From positions 279,108-343,107 of the forward strand of contig NZ_JACEZS010000002.1 of NCBI RefSeq assembly GCF_014042365.1: a DNA stretch of 64,000 nt, in the 5' to 3' direction. A program made the position numbers and the translations under genes. The DNA comes from Rugamonas fusca. GTDB lineage: Bacteria; Pseudomonadota; Gammaproteobacteria; Burkholderiales; Burkholderiaceae_D. A model generated the notes under the pieces. It was not told the origin of the DNA. It saw nothing but the letters and a program-made list of their open reading frames with translations, and searched no databases. Positions within the stretch are counted from its first letter, which is position 1, and each line of letters opens with the position of its first letter. Positions 48,070 through 57,415 of the stretch are shown piece after piece.

Positions 48070-50217
48070 ATGTTCCCCTGCCCATCCTCCCGCCCCGCCC
48101 CGCGCGCTTCCCGATTAACCCTGGCGCTGGCTGCCGCCGGCCTGTCCACCACGACCATGCCCCCAGTCCACGCCCAGCAAGCCTGGGCCGGCGACGCCCT
48201 GGCGCCGGCCGCCGCGCTGACCCAGGTGGTCGTCAAAGCCACCGTCGAAAAGAAGAAGCTGGGCGACAGCGTCAGCGGCGGCGCGCTGGGACGCCGCTCC
48301 GAGCTCGATACGCCGTTCTCCACCAAGGCCGTCAGCAGCGATGAAATCGAAGACCGGCTGGCCACCAGCATCGCCGAAGTGCTCAAGTACGACGCCTCCG
48401 TAACGGCCATCAGCCCCAGCGTGGGCACCCACCCGGCCACCATCGCCATGCGCGGCTTGCGGATCGATGACCTGAACGGCTACAAGATCGACGGCCTGGC
48501 CAACATCAACCGTGGCACCGAGATGCCGCTTGAAATGTTCGAGAGCATTGAAGTGCTCAAGGGCCTGTCCGGCTTCATGTACGGCTTCGGTTCGCCCGGT
48601 GGCATCGTCAACTACGTCAGCAAGCGCCCCACCACGGAGCGCAGCTTCAGTGCAGCGGTGGGCTACCAGCAAGGTGGCGCCATCAAGGAGCACGTCGACA
48701 TGGACGGCCGCGTGGGAGAGGACGCCAGCGTGGGCTACCGCCTGAACCTGGTGCACGAGGATGGCGGCGTGGCCGAGGACGACGGCTCCATCAACCGCAA
48801 TGCCGCTGGGCTGAACCTGGACTGGCACGTCACGCCCGACCTCGCCCTGTCCTACGACGCGCTGTACCAGCGGCGCCGCACCGTTGGCGGCACCGACATC
48901 ATCACCAGCCCGCAATTCACGCTGCCCGCGCCACTGCGCGGCGACACGCACCTGAACAGCGCAGGCGCCGGCAACAATGTCGAATTCGACCTCGGCACCC
49001 TGGGCCTGCTGTACCAGCTGGCGCCGGACTGGCGCGCCAACGTTTCGTACCGCACCTCCGACTCCACGCGCGTCTACAAGAAGGACCAGTACTACCTGAC
49101 CAGCGACAGCGGCAATTACCGCGACCGCGCCACGTCGGAACTGCATGGCTACCACTTCAAGCAATGGCAGGCCAGCGTGGAAGGCAACGCCGTCACCGGC
49201 GCGCTGCGGCACCAGATCGTGGCCGGCGCGATGACGCAGGAACTGACGTCGGTATCGTCGGTCGTCACCCCCAAGCCCACCATCGGCACCGGCAACCTGT
49301 ACGCACCCACGCTGTTCTCGGTGACCAACGTGAACTACAGCGGCGGCACCTACGAAGACGGCAAGACCACCCAGGACGCGCTGTTCGCCAGCGACACGGT
49401 GCAACTGCCTGGCGGCTGGTCGGCGCTGGCCGGCCTGCGCTACACGCGCTTCAAGGACGTGGCCTACACCACCGCCAACGCCGTCAGCGCCAGCTACCCG
49501 GCCAACAAGACGACGCCCACGCTGGCCCTGATGTACAAGCCGGCCGCCGACACCACCTTCTACGGCAGCTACGTGGAAGCGCTGGAACAGGCCAGCAACG
49601 CTCCCACCAACACCGCGAACGCCAACCAGACCTTCGCGCCGCTCAAGAGCAAGCAGGCTGAGGCGGGCGTGAAGACCGAACGCGCGGGCTGGAACGCCAG
49701 CGCCGCCCTGTTCCGCATCGAACGGGGCGCGCAATACACCAACGCCGCCAACGTCTACGTGGCCGACGGCCAAACCCGCTACCAGGGCCTGGAGTTCAAC
49801 ACCGTCGTGCAGGCCGCGAAAAACCTGTCGATCGAAGGCGGCCTGCTGCTGCTCGATGCGACGCTGCAGGACGCGGCGCCGGCCGTCACCGGCAAGCGCG
49901 CCGTGGGTGCGCCCAAGCGGCAGGCGTCGCTGCAGATGACGTGGCGTCCCGTCGCCCTGCCTGGCCTGGCGCTGCACGCAGGCACCCAGTACCTGGGCCA
50001 ACTGGCCATGGATGCAGCCAATGTGCACACGCTGTCTTCGTATGCGCTGTTCGACGCGGGCCTGAACTACCGCTCGCGCATCGGCGGCAAGATGGTGAGC
50101 CTGCGCGCCAATATCACCAACGCCGGCAACCGCAAGTACTGGACCTTCTACCAGGAGAACTACCTGAACGTGGGCGCGCCGCGCACGGCCAGCGTCAATC
50201 TGCGGATTGATTTCTGA
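48070..50217 (+). CDS. TonB-dependent receptor (siderophore-receptor-like)
   Basis: 715-aa outer-membrane active transporter from the ATG at 48070. An alternative ATG at 48016 only lengthens the basic n-region. The signal peptide ends near PPVHAQQ. The plug domain has ELDTPFSTKAVSSDEIEDR, AEVLKYDASV, IAMRGLRIDD and EVLKGLSGFMYGFGSPGGIV, all typical of siderophore-type receptors. The 22-strand barrel ends in RTASVNLRIDF with terminal Phe. There is no N-terminal signalling extension. Its stop overlaps the phosphatase start by 1 nt, and a Pho-box-like site lies upstream. The ligand could be phytate, a phosphate ester-metal complex or a siderophore. Confidence 0.9.
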   Translation: MFPCPSSRPAPRASRLTLALAAAGLSTTTMPPVHAQQAWAGDALAPAAALTQVVVKATVEKKKLGDSVSGGALGRRSELDTPFSTKAVSSDEIEDRLATSIAEVLKYDASVTAISPSVGTHPATIAMRGLRIDDLNGYKIDGLANINRGTEMPLEMFESIEVLKGLSGFMYGFGSPGGIVNYVSKRPTTERSFSAAVGYQQGGAIKEHVDMDGRVGEDASVGYRLNLVHEDGGVAEDDGSINRNAAGLNLDWHVTPDLALSYDALYQRRRTVGGTDIITSPQFTLPAPLRGDTHLNSAGAGNNVEFDLGTLGLLYQLAPDWRANVSYRTSDSTRVYKKDQYYLTSDSGNYRDRATSELHGYHFKQWQASVEGNAVTGALRHQIVAGAMTQELTSVSSVVTPKPTIGTGNLYAPTLFSVTNVNYSGGTYEDGKTTQDALFASDTVQLPGGWSALAGLRYTRFKDVAYTTANAVSASYPANKTTPTLALMYKPAADTTFYGSYVEALEQASNAPTNTANANQTFAPLKSKQAEAGVKTERAGWNASAALFRIERGAQYTNAANVYVADGQTRYQGLEFNTVVQAAKNLSIEGGLLLLDATLQDAAPAVTGKRAVGAPKRQASLQMTWRPVALPGLALHAGTQYLGQLAMDAANVHTLSSYALFDAGLNYRSRIGGKMVSLRANITNAGNRKYWTFYQENYLNVGAPRTASVNLRIDF

Positions 50218-51800
50218 TGCGCGGACAATCAAGCGCGATGCGGCTTGCGCGCCCCGCCGCGCTCGCGCTGGCGTGTGCGCTGCTGTGCGCCGGCGCACAA
50301 GCCGGCGCCAGCGGGGAACGCTTCTACCAGACCAAGACGCCGTATCAACCGCAACAGGAGATGGCGCGCTACCAGCCCGTCCCTGCTGGCTACCACGCCG
50401 TGCAGACCCAGATGCTGGCGCGCCATGGCGCGCGCGGGCTGACCGGCTTCAAGACCGACCTGGCCCTGTACAACCTGTGGCTGCAAGCCAGCCAGGAAGG
50501 CGCGCTCACACCGCTGGGCGCGGCGCTGGGGCCGGACCTGCGCCAGCTGATGCGGGCCAATTTCCTGCTCGGTTACGGCGTGCCCGGCATCAGCAAGCCC
50601 GGATACGGCAACGAGACCATGCAGGGCATACAGGAACACACGGCGCTGGCCCAGCGCATGCAACAACGGCTGCCGGAACTGTTCCGTGACGCCGCCGCCA
50701 GCGCGGCGCAGCAGCCGCGCCGGATCACCGTCGTCACCTCCGGCAAAGACCGGGCGGTGGACAGCGGCGCCTTCTTCGTCCAGGCGCTGCTGGCGCGGCA
50801 GGCCGGGCTGGCGCCGCTGCTGGACTATCCGCCCGCACGCGCGCCGCAGGCCGCCAGCGCGGACGGCAAGCGCCCGGCGGGGACGGATCGCTACCAGCTC
50901 TACTTCCACCAGTTGAACGCAAAGCAGGACAAGGGCAGCGACCCAGCCGATCCGCTCTATCGCACCTACATGGACAGCCAGGCCTACCAGGCCTACGCCA
51001 GCAGCGCCGACCTGCACACCAAGGAAGGCGAAATCCTGAACCAGCCACGCCTGGCCGAAGCGGCACAGGTAGTGCTGGCGCGCCTGTTCACGCCCGCCTT
51101 CGTCGCATCCTTTTCACAAGGGCGGCGCAGCACCAACAGCGGCACCTACAGCTACACCAGCAACGACGGCAAATTGGTCCAGACCTTGACCGGGGATGGC
51201 CACACCGTCATCGACAATCCCACGTCGGCGGCGCTCGCGCTGTATGAACTGTACTGCGCGGCGGCCGACATGCAAGGCGAAGGCGTGGCGGACTTCGGCC
51301 GCTACTTGCCATCCGCGCAGGCCGCGGTCTTCGCCGAGACGGACGATGCGATCAGCTTCTACCGAAAAGGCCCTGCCAGCGCGGGCAGCGGCGGCGTCAC
51401 CTACCGCATGGCGCAACTGCTGCTGGACGACTTCTTCAATACAGCCGATGCGGCGGCACGCGGCGACTTGTCGCAGGCCGCCAAGCTACGCTTCGCCCAC
51501 GCCGAAACCGTGGTGCCGTTCGCCGCCTTGCTGGGACTGCGCGGCATGTCCGAATCGCTGCCCGATGACGTCACCTACCGCTACGACAATAGCCCGTGGC
51601 GCGGTGAAACGGTGGCGCCCATGGCTGCCAATGTGCAGTGGGATGTGTATCGTAACGCTGACGGAAACACGCTGGTGCGCATGCTGTACAACGAGAAGGA
51701 AACCGCGTTCAAGCCCGCATGCGACAGCGCCCGCATCGGGTCAGACAGCTTCTACTATGACTACGGGCGGCTCAGGGCGTGTTACCGGAACCAGCCTTGA
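50217..51800 (+). CDS. Histidine acid phosphatase, MINPP type (phytase-like)
   Basis: 527-aa exported branch-2 histidine phosphatase with signal peptide (AALALACALLCAGAQAGA). An ATG at 50238 is an alternative start. The catalytic motif is LARHGARGLTG (RHGxR), and the proton-donor motif is RFAHAETVVPFAALLGL. The HAE triad is characteristic of multiple inositol polyphosphate phosphatases rather than of HD-type phytases. It probably dephosphorylates phytate (InsP6) or other phosphate esters in the periplasm or outside the cell. Translation is coupled to the TonB receptor (TGATG), suggesting a joint phosphate or phytate scavenging function. Confidence 0.87.
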   Translation: MRGQSSAMRLARPAALALACALLCAGAQAGASGERFYQTKTPYQPQQEMARYQPVPAGYHAVQTQMLARHGARGLTGFKTDLALYNLWLQASQEGALTPLGAALGPDLRQLMRANFLLGYGVPGISKPGYGNETMQGIQEHTALAQRMQQRLPELFRDAAASAAQQPRRITVVTSGKDRAVDSGAFFVQALLARQAGLAPLLDYPPARAPQAASADGKRPAGTDRYQLYFHQLNAKQDKGSDPADPLYRTYMDSQAYQAYASSADLHTKEGEILNQPRLAEAAQVVLARLFTPAFVASFSQGRRSTNSGTYSYTSNDGKLVQTLTGDGHTVIDNPTSAALALYELYCAAADMQGEGVADFGRYLPSAQAAVFAETDDAISFYRKGPASAGSGGVTYRMAQLLLDDFFNTADAAARGDLSQAAKLRFAHAETVVPFAALLGLRGMSESLPDDVTYRYDNSPWRGETVAPMAANVQWDVYRNADGNTLVRMLYNEKETAFKPACDSARIGSDSFYYDYGRLRACYRNQP

Positions 51801-51859
51801 TATCCTGTGCCTGCGGAGGGCCGTGACCTTAGCCAATGCGGTGCCCAGGAAGGTGCAAG

Positions 51860-52168
51860 TCATACAGCAGCCCTCGTTCGCGCCCACGGCTTAATTGCGG
51901 TGAGCGCCGTTCCCAGCGCATCCTGCGCACAGCTAATTTCGTATTGCTGCTGTAAGTTGAGCCAAGACTGTACGTCGGTGCAGAAGAAGCGCGCCAGCCG
52001 CAATGCCGTATCAGCGGAAATACCGCGCTTCTCTCGAACAATCTCATTGATGCGCGCCGGCGTTACGCCAAGCGCCTTGGCCAATGCGGTAGAGGACAGC
52101 CCCAACGGTAGCATGTACTCCTCACGAAGAATCTCTCCGGGGTGAATTGCAGGGAGTTTTTTACTCAT
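51860..52168 (-). CDS. higA: HigA-family antitoxin (XRE HTH)
   Basis: 102-aa DNA-binding antitoxin. It starts IHPGEILREEYMLPLGLSST, the HigA/VapI signature, with the helix-turn-helix ALAKALGVTPARINEIVREK and the tail TALRLARFFCTDVQSWLNLQ. It normally neutralises HigB and represses the operon. The higB reading frame immediately upstream (15-bp gap) appears damaged, so this may be an orphan antitoxin. Confidence 0.9.
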   Translation of the reverse strand: MSKKLPAIHPGEILREEYMLPLGLSSTALAKALGVTPARINEIVREKRGISADTALRLARFFCTDVQSWLNLQQQYEISCAQDALGTALTAIKPWARTRAAV

Positions 52169-52183
52169 GGCCGGAACCTCAAC

Positions 52184-52370
52184 TTAGTAATGATAATCAA
52201 CAATCTCAACGTCCTCTGCGTTGCCGGCGACCCAGCGAAAGCACAGTCGAAATTGATCATTGATGCGAACGCTGTATTGACCGGCGCGATCGCGGGCCGG
52301 AGTTCAGTTCCAGCAATCTGCCAAAAATGCGGCTCAAGGCACAATGCCGGAACTTCCCCTCTGCTCTCTC
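52184..52370 (-). pseudogene. Remnant of HigB toxin gene
   Basis: Upstream of higA one minus-strand frame encodes the expected HigB C-terminus, RDRAGQYSVRINDQFRLCFR then AEDVEIVDYHY, ending at TAA 52184. The frame is open only back to 52303, where a TGA occurs. The preceding residues of the family (GRLLELNSG, equivalent to the usual NRLEALKGD) are in another frame, and the N-terminal 40-50 residues are missing or unrecognisable (FRHCALSRIF around 52340 may be a trace). The toxin is therefore probably inactivated by deletion and frameshift. Confidence 0.6.
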
Positions 52371-52555
52371 CTGAACGTGACGTGGACGTCATTGCGACGT
52401 TTTAAAAAAACCAACCTTGCCAGATAATGATAATTTGATCAAACCGTCCTAGCGAAAGTCGAGCTGCGGTGAACATAAAGCGGCCTAACAGCCGCGAACT
52501 ACCGTCGTATCGAGAAAGCAACCGAAGCCGCTCAGGCGCCAACCCCGCGCTCAAA
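52371..52555. other. Intergenic stretch without recognised feature
   Basis: Between the higB remnant and the pnp terminator I see no ORF with plausible composition, no repeat and no tRNA. The segment near 52395-52440 is A/T-rich and could hold the higBA promoter. Confidence 0.4.
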
Positions 52556-52589
52556 TAAAAAAACCGCCAGGCTCACGCACTGGCGGTTT
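52556..52589 (-). terminator. Rho-independent terminator of pnp
   Basis: AAACCGCCAG (52561-52570) pairs with CTGGCGGTTT (52580-52589) in a 10-bp stem with a 9-nt loop. On the minus strand it is followed by a run of T residues (complement of 52557-52563). It lies 26 bp after the pnp stop. Confidence 0.9.
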
Positions 52590-52614
52590 TCTGTTTCAGC
52601 CTAAGCCGAAGAAC

Positions 52615-54729
52615 TTACTGGGCTGCGGTGGCAGCGCCTTCTTCAGTGGCCGCTTTCATCGACAGCTTCAGACGGCCGCGGTCGTCCGTTTCCAGCACTT
52701 TCACGCGCACGGCCTGGCCTTCTTTCAGGTAGTCGGCCACGGCGTTCACGCGCTCATTGGCGATCTGCGAGATGTGCAGCAGACCATCCTTGCCCGGCAT
52801 GACTTGCACGATCGCGCCGAAGTCCAGCAGCTTCAGCACCACGCCGTCGTAGGTCTTGCCCACTTCGACCGAGGCGGTCAGCTCTTCGATGCGGCGCTTG
52901 GCTTCCTGGCCGGCGGCAGCGTCCACGGAGGCGATGGTGACCACGCCTTCGTCGCTGATGTCGATCTGGGTGCCGGTCTCTTCGGTCAGCGCGCGGATCA
53001 CAGCGCCGCCCTTGCCGATCACGTCACGGATCTTCTCAGGGTTGATCTTGATGGTGATCAGGCGCGGTGCGAAGTCCGACAGCTCGGTCTTCACGTGCGG
53101 CATGGCTTTCTGCATTTCGCCCAGGATGTGCTCGCGGCCTTCCTTGGCTTGCGCCAGCGCCACTTGCATGATTTCCTTGGTGATGCCCATGATCTTGATG
53201 TCCATCTGCAGCGCCGTGATACCGTTACGGGTACCGGCTACCTTGAAGTCCATGTCGCCCAGGTGGTCTTCGTCACCCAGGATGTCCGACAGCACGGCGA
53301 AGCGGCCGCCTTCCTTGATCAGGCCCATGGCGATACCGGCCACGTGCTCTTTCATCGGCACGCCGGCATCCATCAGCGCCAGGCAGCCGCCGCAGACGGA
53401 AGCCATCGACGAGGAACCGTTCGATTCGGTGATTTCCGACACCAGGCGCACCGAGTAGCTGAACTCTTCAGCCGACGGCAGCGCGGCCACCAGGGCGCGC
53501 TTGGCCAGGCGGCCGTGGCCGATTTCGCGGCGCTTGGGCGTGCCCACGCGGCCCGTTTCGCCGGTGGCGAACGGTGGCATGTTGTAGTGCAGCATGAACG
53601 AGTCAGTGAACTCGCCCATCAGCGCGTCGATCTTCTGGCTGTCGCGGGCCGTGCCCAGGGTGGCCACCACCAGCGCCTGCGTTTCGCCGCGGGTGAACAG
53701 GGCCGAACCGTGGGTGCGTGGCAGCACCGAGGTGCGGATCGCGATCGGACGCACGGTGCGGGTGTCGCGGCCGTCGATACGGGGTTCGCCTTCCAGGATC
53801 TGCGAACGCACGATCTTGGCTTCCATGTCGAACAGGATGTTGCCCACTTCGACAGGGTCCGGTGCCTCGGCGGTCGCTTCGGCGGCCAGGTCGGCCAGCA
53901 CTTCGTTGCTGGCGGCCTTCAGCTTGGCGGTACGCTCTTGCTTGTCGCGGGTCAGGTAGGCGTCGCGGATCTTCGCTTCGGCGAAGTGCTTCACGCGGGC
54001 GATCAGCGCTTCGTTCTTGGCAGGCGGCGCCCATTCCACTTCCGGCTTGCCGCCGTCGCGCACCAGCTCGTGGATCGCATCGATCACGGCCTTCATCTGG
54101 TCGTGGCCATAGACCACGGCGCCCAGCATGATTTCTTCGGACAGTTGCTGCGCTTCCGATTCGACCATCAGCACGGCCGTTTCGGTACCGGCCACCACCA
54201 GGTCCATCTGCGAAGTCTTCAGTTGCTCGACGGTCGGGTTCAGGATGTACTGGCCATTGGCGTAACCGACGCGGGCGGCGCCGATCGGGCCGTTGAACGG
54301 GATGCCGGACACGCACAGGGCGGCCGAGGCGCCGATCATGGCGGGGATGTCCGGATCGATTTCTGGGTTGACCGACAGCACGTGAATGATGATCTGCACT
54401 TCATTCAGGTAGCCTTCGGGGAACAGCGGACGGATAGGACGATCGATCAGACGCGAGGTCAGCGTTTCCTTTTCCGAAGGACGGCCTTCGCGCTTGAAGA
54501 AACCGCCGGGGATCTTGCCGGCGGCGTAGGTCTTCTCGACGTAATCAACGGTCAGCGGGAAGAAGTCCTGACCAGGCTTGGCATCCTTTTTTGCCACCAC
54601 GGTGGCCAGGATCACGGTGTCTTCGATCGACACCATGACCGCGCCCGATGCCTGGCGGGCGATTTCACCGGTTTCCAGCGTGACTTGATGTTGGCCGTAC
54701 TGGAAGGTTTTCGTAACTTTGTTAAACAT
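52615..54729 (-). CDS. pnp: Polyribonucleotide nucleotidyltransferase
   Basis: 704-aa 3'-5' exoribonuclease that uses phosphate to degrade mRNA and is a degradosome partner. Two RNase PH domains are visible ([34 protein letters not shown], then [20 protein letters not shown]). They are followed by a KH domain ([20 protein letters not shown]) and an S1 domain ([18 protein letters not shown]). It is the standard neighbour of rpsO, which lies upstream on the same strand with its own terminator between them. Confidence 0.98.
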   Translation of the reverse strand: MFNKVTKTFQYGQHQVTLETGEIARQASGAVMVSIEDTVILATVVAKKDAKPGQDFFPLTVDYVEKTYAAGKIPGGFFKREGRPSEKETLTSRLIDRPIRPLFPEGYLNEVQIIIHVLSVNPEIDPDIPAMIGASAALCVSGIPFNGPIGAARVGYANGQYILNPTVEQLKTSQMDLVVAGTETAVLMVESEAQQLSEEIMLGAVVYGHDQMKAVIDAIHELVRDGGKPEVEWAPPAKNEALIARVKHFAEAKIRDAYLTRDKQERTAKLKAASNEVLADLAAEATAEAPDPVEVGNILFDMEAKIVRSQILEGEPRIDGRDTRTVRPIAIRTSVLPRTHGSALFTRGETQALVVATLGTARDSQKIDALMGEFTDSFMLHYNMPPFATGETGRVGTPKRREIGHGRLAKRALVAALPSAEEFSYSVRLVSEITESNGSSSMASVCGGCLALMDAGVPMKEHVAGIAMGLIKEGGRFAVLSDILGDEDHLGDMDFKVAGTRNGITALQMDIKIMGITKEIMQVALAQAKEGREHILGEMQKAMPHVKTELSDFAPRLITIKINPEKIRDVIGKGGAVIRALTEETGTQIDISDEGVVTIASVDAAAGQEAKRRIEELTASVEVGKTYDGVVLKLLDFGAIVQVMPGKDGLLHISQIANERVNAVADYLKEGQAVRVKVLETDDRGRLKLSMKAATEEGAATAAQ

Positions 54730-54960
54730 GGGTATTCCCTTTCTATTTGCCGACAGATTTTCAGGGGCTGTCGTTCACCTCACCACAGGCGGCGTCTCCT
54801 TGTAAGATGGTCCGCCTTTACTGCTTGCACTACACTTGCTCTCTCTACGATTGCTCTGTTGCCGCACGCCGCGTTGTAGGTCGCGCACCGTGCCGTATTC
54901 GGGAATGCCATGTTGCTGTGCCAAGAGACTATTCCTCTTAGCAATAAATCACCGGGCTAA

Positions 54961-55000
54961 ATGACAAAATGCCCGCGTCAGCGAACTGGCGCAGGCATTT
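54961..55000 (-). terminator. Terminator between rpsO and pnp
   Basis: AAATGCCCGCGTCAG (54967-54981) and CTGGCGCAGGCATTT (54986-55000) form a 15-nt imperfect stem around a CGAA/TTCG tetraloop. On the minus strand TTTTGTCAT follows. It is 25 bp after rpsO and is probably a partial terminator allowing some read-through into pnp. Confidence 0.75.
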
Positions 55001-55025
55001 CGGTTTAAACCGGGTGGCGCAAAAA

Positions 55026-55295
55026 TTACTTACGCAGGCCGAGTTTAGCGATCAGATCGCGGTAACGGGTTGCATCTTTGCCCTTCAGGTAGGACAGCAG
55101 GCTCTTACGACGGTTGACCATCATGATCAGGCCGCGGCGCGAGTGGTGGTCCTTGGTGTGGGCTTTGAAGTGGCCGTTCAGCTCGTTGATACGTGCGGTC
55201 AGCAGCGCAACTTGAACTTCTGGGGAGCCGGTGTCGTTTTGACCACGGGCGTTGTCCGCGATGATGGCGGCTTTGTTGATGTTTTCTACGGTCAT
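55026..55295 (-). CDS. rpsO: 30S ribosomal protein S15
   Basis: 89-aa 16S rRNA-binding protein of the 30S platform. The sequence [20 protein letters not shown] and [20 protein letters not shown] is the universal S15 signature, ending with [21 protein letters not shown] split by the usual Leu/Arg tail. Full length. It precedes pnp on the same strand, the classic rpsO-pnp order. Confidence 0.98.
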   Translation of the reverse strand: MTVENINKAAIIADNARGQNDTGSPEVQVALLTARINELNGHFKAHTKDHHSRRGLIMMVNRRKSLLSYLKGKDATRYRDLIAKLGLRK

Positions 55296-55463
55296 GATTT
55301 TACCTTTAACATGCGGTGCACGGAGTCTGAACCCTGCGCATCGTGAACTTCACAAAAAAATCCGGCCGAAAGGCCAGACCCGCAAGTATATCGGAAAAAC
55401 GGCACGCGTTGCCAGTGTTGGCTACAATTCTTACTGACCTTCCCCCTCGATGACGGTGATGCC

Positions 55464-55952
55464 ATGAAAAATGTGACCTCTTTGGCAATTTTTTTCGTAC
55501 TGATGGCCGGTTGCGCGGGCTGGGGTGGCGCCACGCTCACGCCGGGCGAGCCGGAAGCGGCCGTGCGCGCCGCGCTGGGCACGCCCACCTCGACCTACCG
55601 TGACGGCGCCGATACGCTGCTCGAATATGCGCGCGGGCCCGCCGGCCAGTACACATGGATGGCGCGGCTCGATCCACAGGGGCGGCTCGTGTCCTACGAA
55701 CAGGTGCTCACCAGCGCCCGCTTCGCGGCCGTGCGCATCGGCAAGGATAACCGCGACACCATCCTGCACACGTTCGGCCGCCCGGCCGAAGTGCTGCGCT
55801 TCGCCTACAGCCCGGCCGACGTATGGATGTACCGCTACAAGGAACAGGATGTGTGGGATTCCGTCATGTACGTGGAGTTCGCGGCCAACGGCACGGTCGG
55901 CAAGATGGTCAACGGCCCCGATCCGGAACGGGAAAAGCACTGGGGGCGCTGA
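55464..55952 (+). CDS. Small lipoprotein (OmlA/SmpA-like)
   Basis: 162 aa with a lipobox (FVLMAGCAG, acylated Cys17), hence membrane-anchored. The mature part resembles BamE/OmlA-type two-layer domains (TLTPGEPEAAVRAALGTPTS, GKDNRDTILHTFGRPAEVLR), with two repeats of the xxGxPxx motif, and ends YVEFAANGTVGKM. It is not bamE itself by context. The role is probably in the envelope, otherwise unknown. It diverges from rpsO. Confidence 0.78.
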   Translation: MKNVTSLAIFFVLMAGCAGWGGATLTPGEPEAAVRAALGTPTSTYRDGADTLLEYARGPAGQYTWMARLDPQGRLVSYEQVLTSARFAAVRIGKDNRDTILHTFGRPAEVLRFAYSPADVWMYRYKEQDVWDSVMYVEFAANGTVGKMVNGPDPEREKHWGR

Positions 55953-55970
55953 TGGACTGCCGCCCGCAAG

Positions 55971-56249
55971 CTAAGCCGTGGGCAGTATCCGCACGCCGCT
56001 CCCGGCCAGGCCGTCGGCGCTCAATTCCTCGATCGCCACGTGAAGCACCTGCGCGGACGGCGGCCCACGCCTGGCCCACACGATGACCGCTTCCATGGCC
56101 GACAGGTCGCCGTGGACGCACGCTTCCACGGAACCATCACGGCAATTGCGCACCCAGCCCTCCAGGCCCAGCAACTGCGCCTGCCGCGCGAACGCGGCGC
56201 GGTAGCCCACGCCCTGTACCCGCCCCTCTATCATCAACCGTTTCGCCAT
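55971..56249 (-). CDS. acyP: Acylphosphatase
   Basis: 92-aa enzyme that hydrolyses carboxyl-phosphate bonds such as acetyl phosphate. The catalytic Arg is in GRVQGVGYR and the catalytic Asn in GWVRNCRDGSVEA, both conserved. The ATG at 56249 (MAKRLMIEG) fits the family length. The extension to 56279 is unlikely. It is convergent with the lipoprotein gene, with an 18-bp gap. Confidence 0.92.
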   Translation of the reverse strand: MAKRLMIEGRVQGVGYRAAFARQAQLLGLEGWVRNCRDGSVEACVHGDLSAMEAVIVWARRGPPSAQVLHVAIEELSADGLAGSGVRILPTA

Positions 56250-56324
56250 TGGCCGCCTCGCCCCGTCGACAGTGCGCACACCCCACCCATGCCGCCATAC
56301 TACCGCGCCGGCCGCTGGCGCGGG

Positions 56325-57221
56325 TCACGACACGGTTTGCCGGCACGCCTGGACGACCAGCCGGGCGAACGCGGCACCATCATCCTCCTGGATGAAGTGG
56401 CCACCGCGCAGCGTCGCGTGGGGCTGGCCCTGGGCGCCCGGCACGCGGCGCTTGAACTCGGCGTCCAGGCCGCGCGTGATCGGGTCGCCGTCGCTGTAGC
56501 AGCACAGGAAGGGCTTGGTCCAGCCATCGTACACCTGCCAGGCGCGCAGTTGGTCGGGCACGGCCACGTTGTCGGGCTCCACCGGCACCAGCGAGGGGTA
56601 GATGCGGGCGGCGGCCGTGTACTCGGCGCTCGGGAATGGCGCGTCGTAGGCGGCGATCTCCTCGCGCGACAGCTTGCGTCTGGTGCCCCCCTGGACGATG
56701 CGGCCGATGGGGAACCACGGGCTGATGCGCGAGAACGCGCGCCAGATACGGAACATGGGCGACATGCCAGTGCCGGCCGGCAGGCCGCCGTTACTGAGCA
56801 CGATACGCGCGAAGCGCTCGGGCATCTCGGCCGCCAGCCGCAGGCCGAACAGCGAGCCCCAGTCCTGGCACACCAGCGTGATGTCGCGCAAATCGAGCGC
56901 CTCGATCCAGTGGCGCAGCCAGGCCACCTGGCCGGCGTAGCTGTAGTCGCTGCGCGCGGCCGGCTTGTCGGACTTGCCAAAGCCGATCAGGTCCGGCGCC
57001 AGTACCCGCAGGCCGGACGCGGCCACCGGGCCTATCATGTGGCGGTACAGGTAGGACCAGGTGGGTTCGCCGTGCAGCATCAGCACCGGCGGCGCGTCGC
57101 GCTGGCCTTCGTCCACGTAATGCAGGCGCAGTTCCGGCGTGATCTGATGGTAATGCGGGGCGAAGGGATAGTCCTTCAAATTCGAAAAGCATGCCTCGGG
57201 CGTGCGCAGGATCTGCACCAT
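56325..57221 (-). CDS. Haloalkane dehalogenase-like alpha/beta hydrolase (HLD-I, DhlA/DhmA type)
   Basis: 298 aa. The DhlA-type active site is recognisable: oxyanion HGEPTWSYLYR, nucleophile Asp with the halide-binding Trp next to it in CQDWGSLFGLRLA, an acid in YSDGDPITRG, and the catalytic His in GGHFIQEDDG. The Asp-Trp pair distinguishes haloalkane dehalogenases from esterases (Ser) and epoxide hydrolases. It would cleave C-halogen bonds to alcohol and halide. The natural substrate is unknown. It appears monocistronic. Confidence 0.85.
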   Translation of the reverse strand: MVQILRTPEACFSNLKDYPFAPHYHQITPELRLHYVDEGQRDAPPVLMLHGEPTWSYLYRHMIGPVAASGLRVLAPDLIGFGKSDKPAARSDYSYAGQVAWLRHWIEALDLRDITLVCQDWGSLFGLRLAAEMPERFARIVLSNGGLPAGTGMSPMFRIWRAFSRISPWFPIGRIVQGGTRRKLSREEIAAYDAPFPSAEYTAAARIYPSLVPVEPDNVAVPDQLRAWQVYDGWTKPFLCCYSDGDPITRGLDAEFKRRVPGAQGQPHATLRGGHFIQEDDGAAFARLVVQACRQTVS

Positions 57222-57415
57222 GGTCTCCTTGATGTTCCGCCGTTCTGTGACGGCGTGTTGTGGAACGGGAGCGTGATGACCAGGCCAGTGCCGCTCCCGC
57301 GAGCACCATCATTGTCCGGCCATCGGGAAGCGCGATCTTGTTATTTTCTGACAAACGCTTGTCATTGTCCGCCGCCGGCCGGCGCAAGGCCGCCGGTGGC
57401 GGGTCGGGCGGGAGA

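Noticed and set aside
48115..50298. A 727-codon minus-strand frame opposite the TonB receptor
   Set aside because: Antisense to a receptor with complete plug and barrel motifs. Val/Gly/His-rich shadow composition.
52165..52392. A 75-codon open frame upstream of higA as the toxin gene
   Set aside because: The frame that matches the HigB C-terminus is a different one. This frame has no resemblance to HigB or any known family.
54774..54941. Short plus-strand frame in the pnp-rpsO gap as a small gene
   Set aside because: It has no ribosome site and Cys/Arg-rich random composition. The gap is better explained by the rpsO terminator and the pnp leader.
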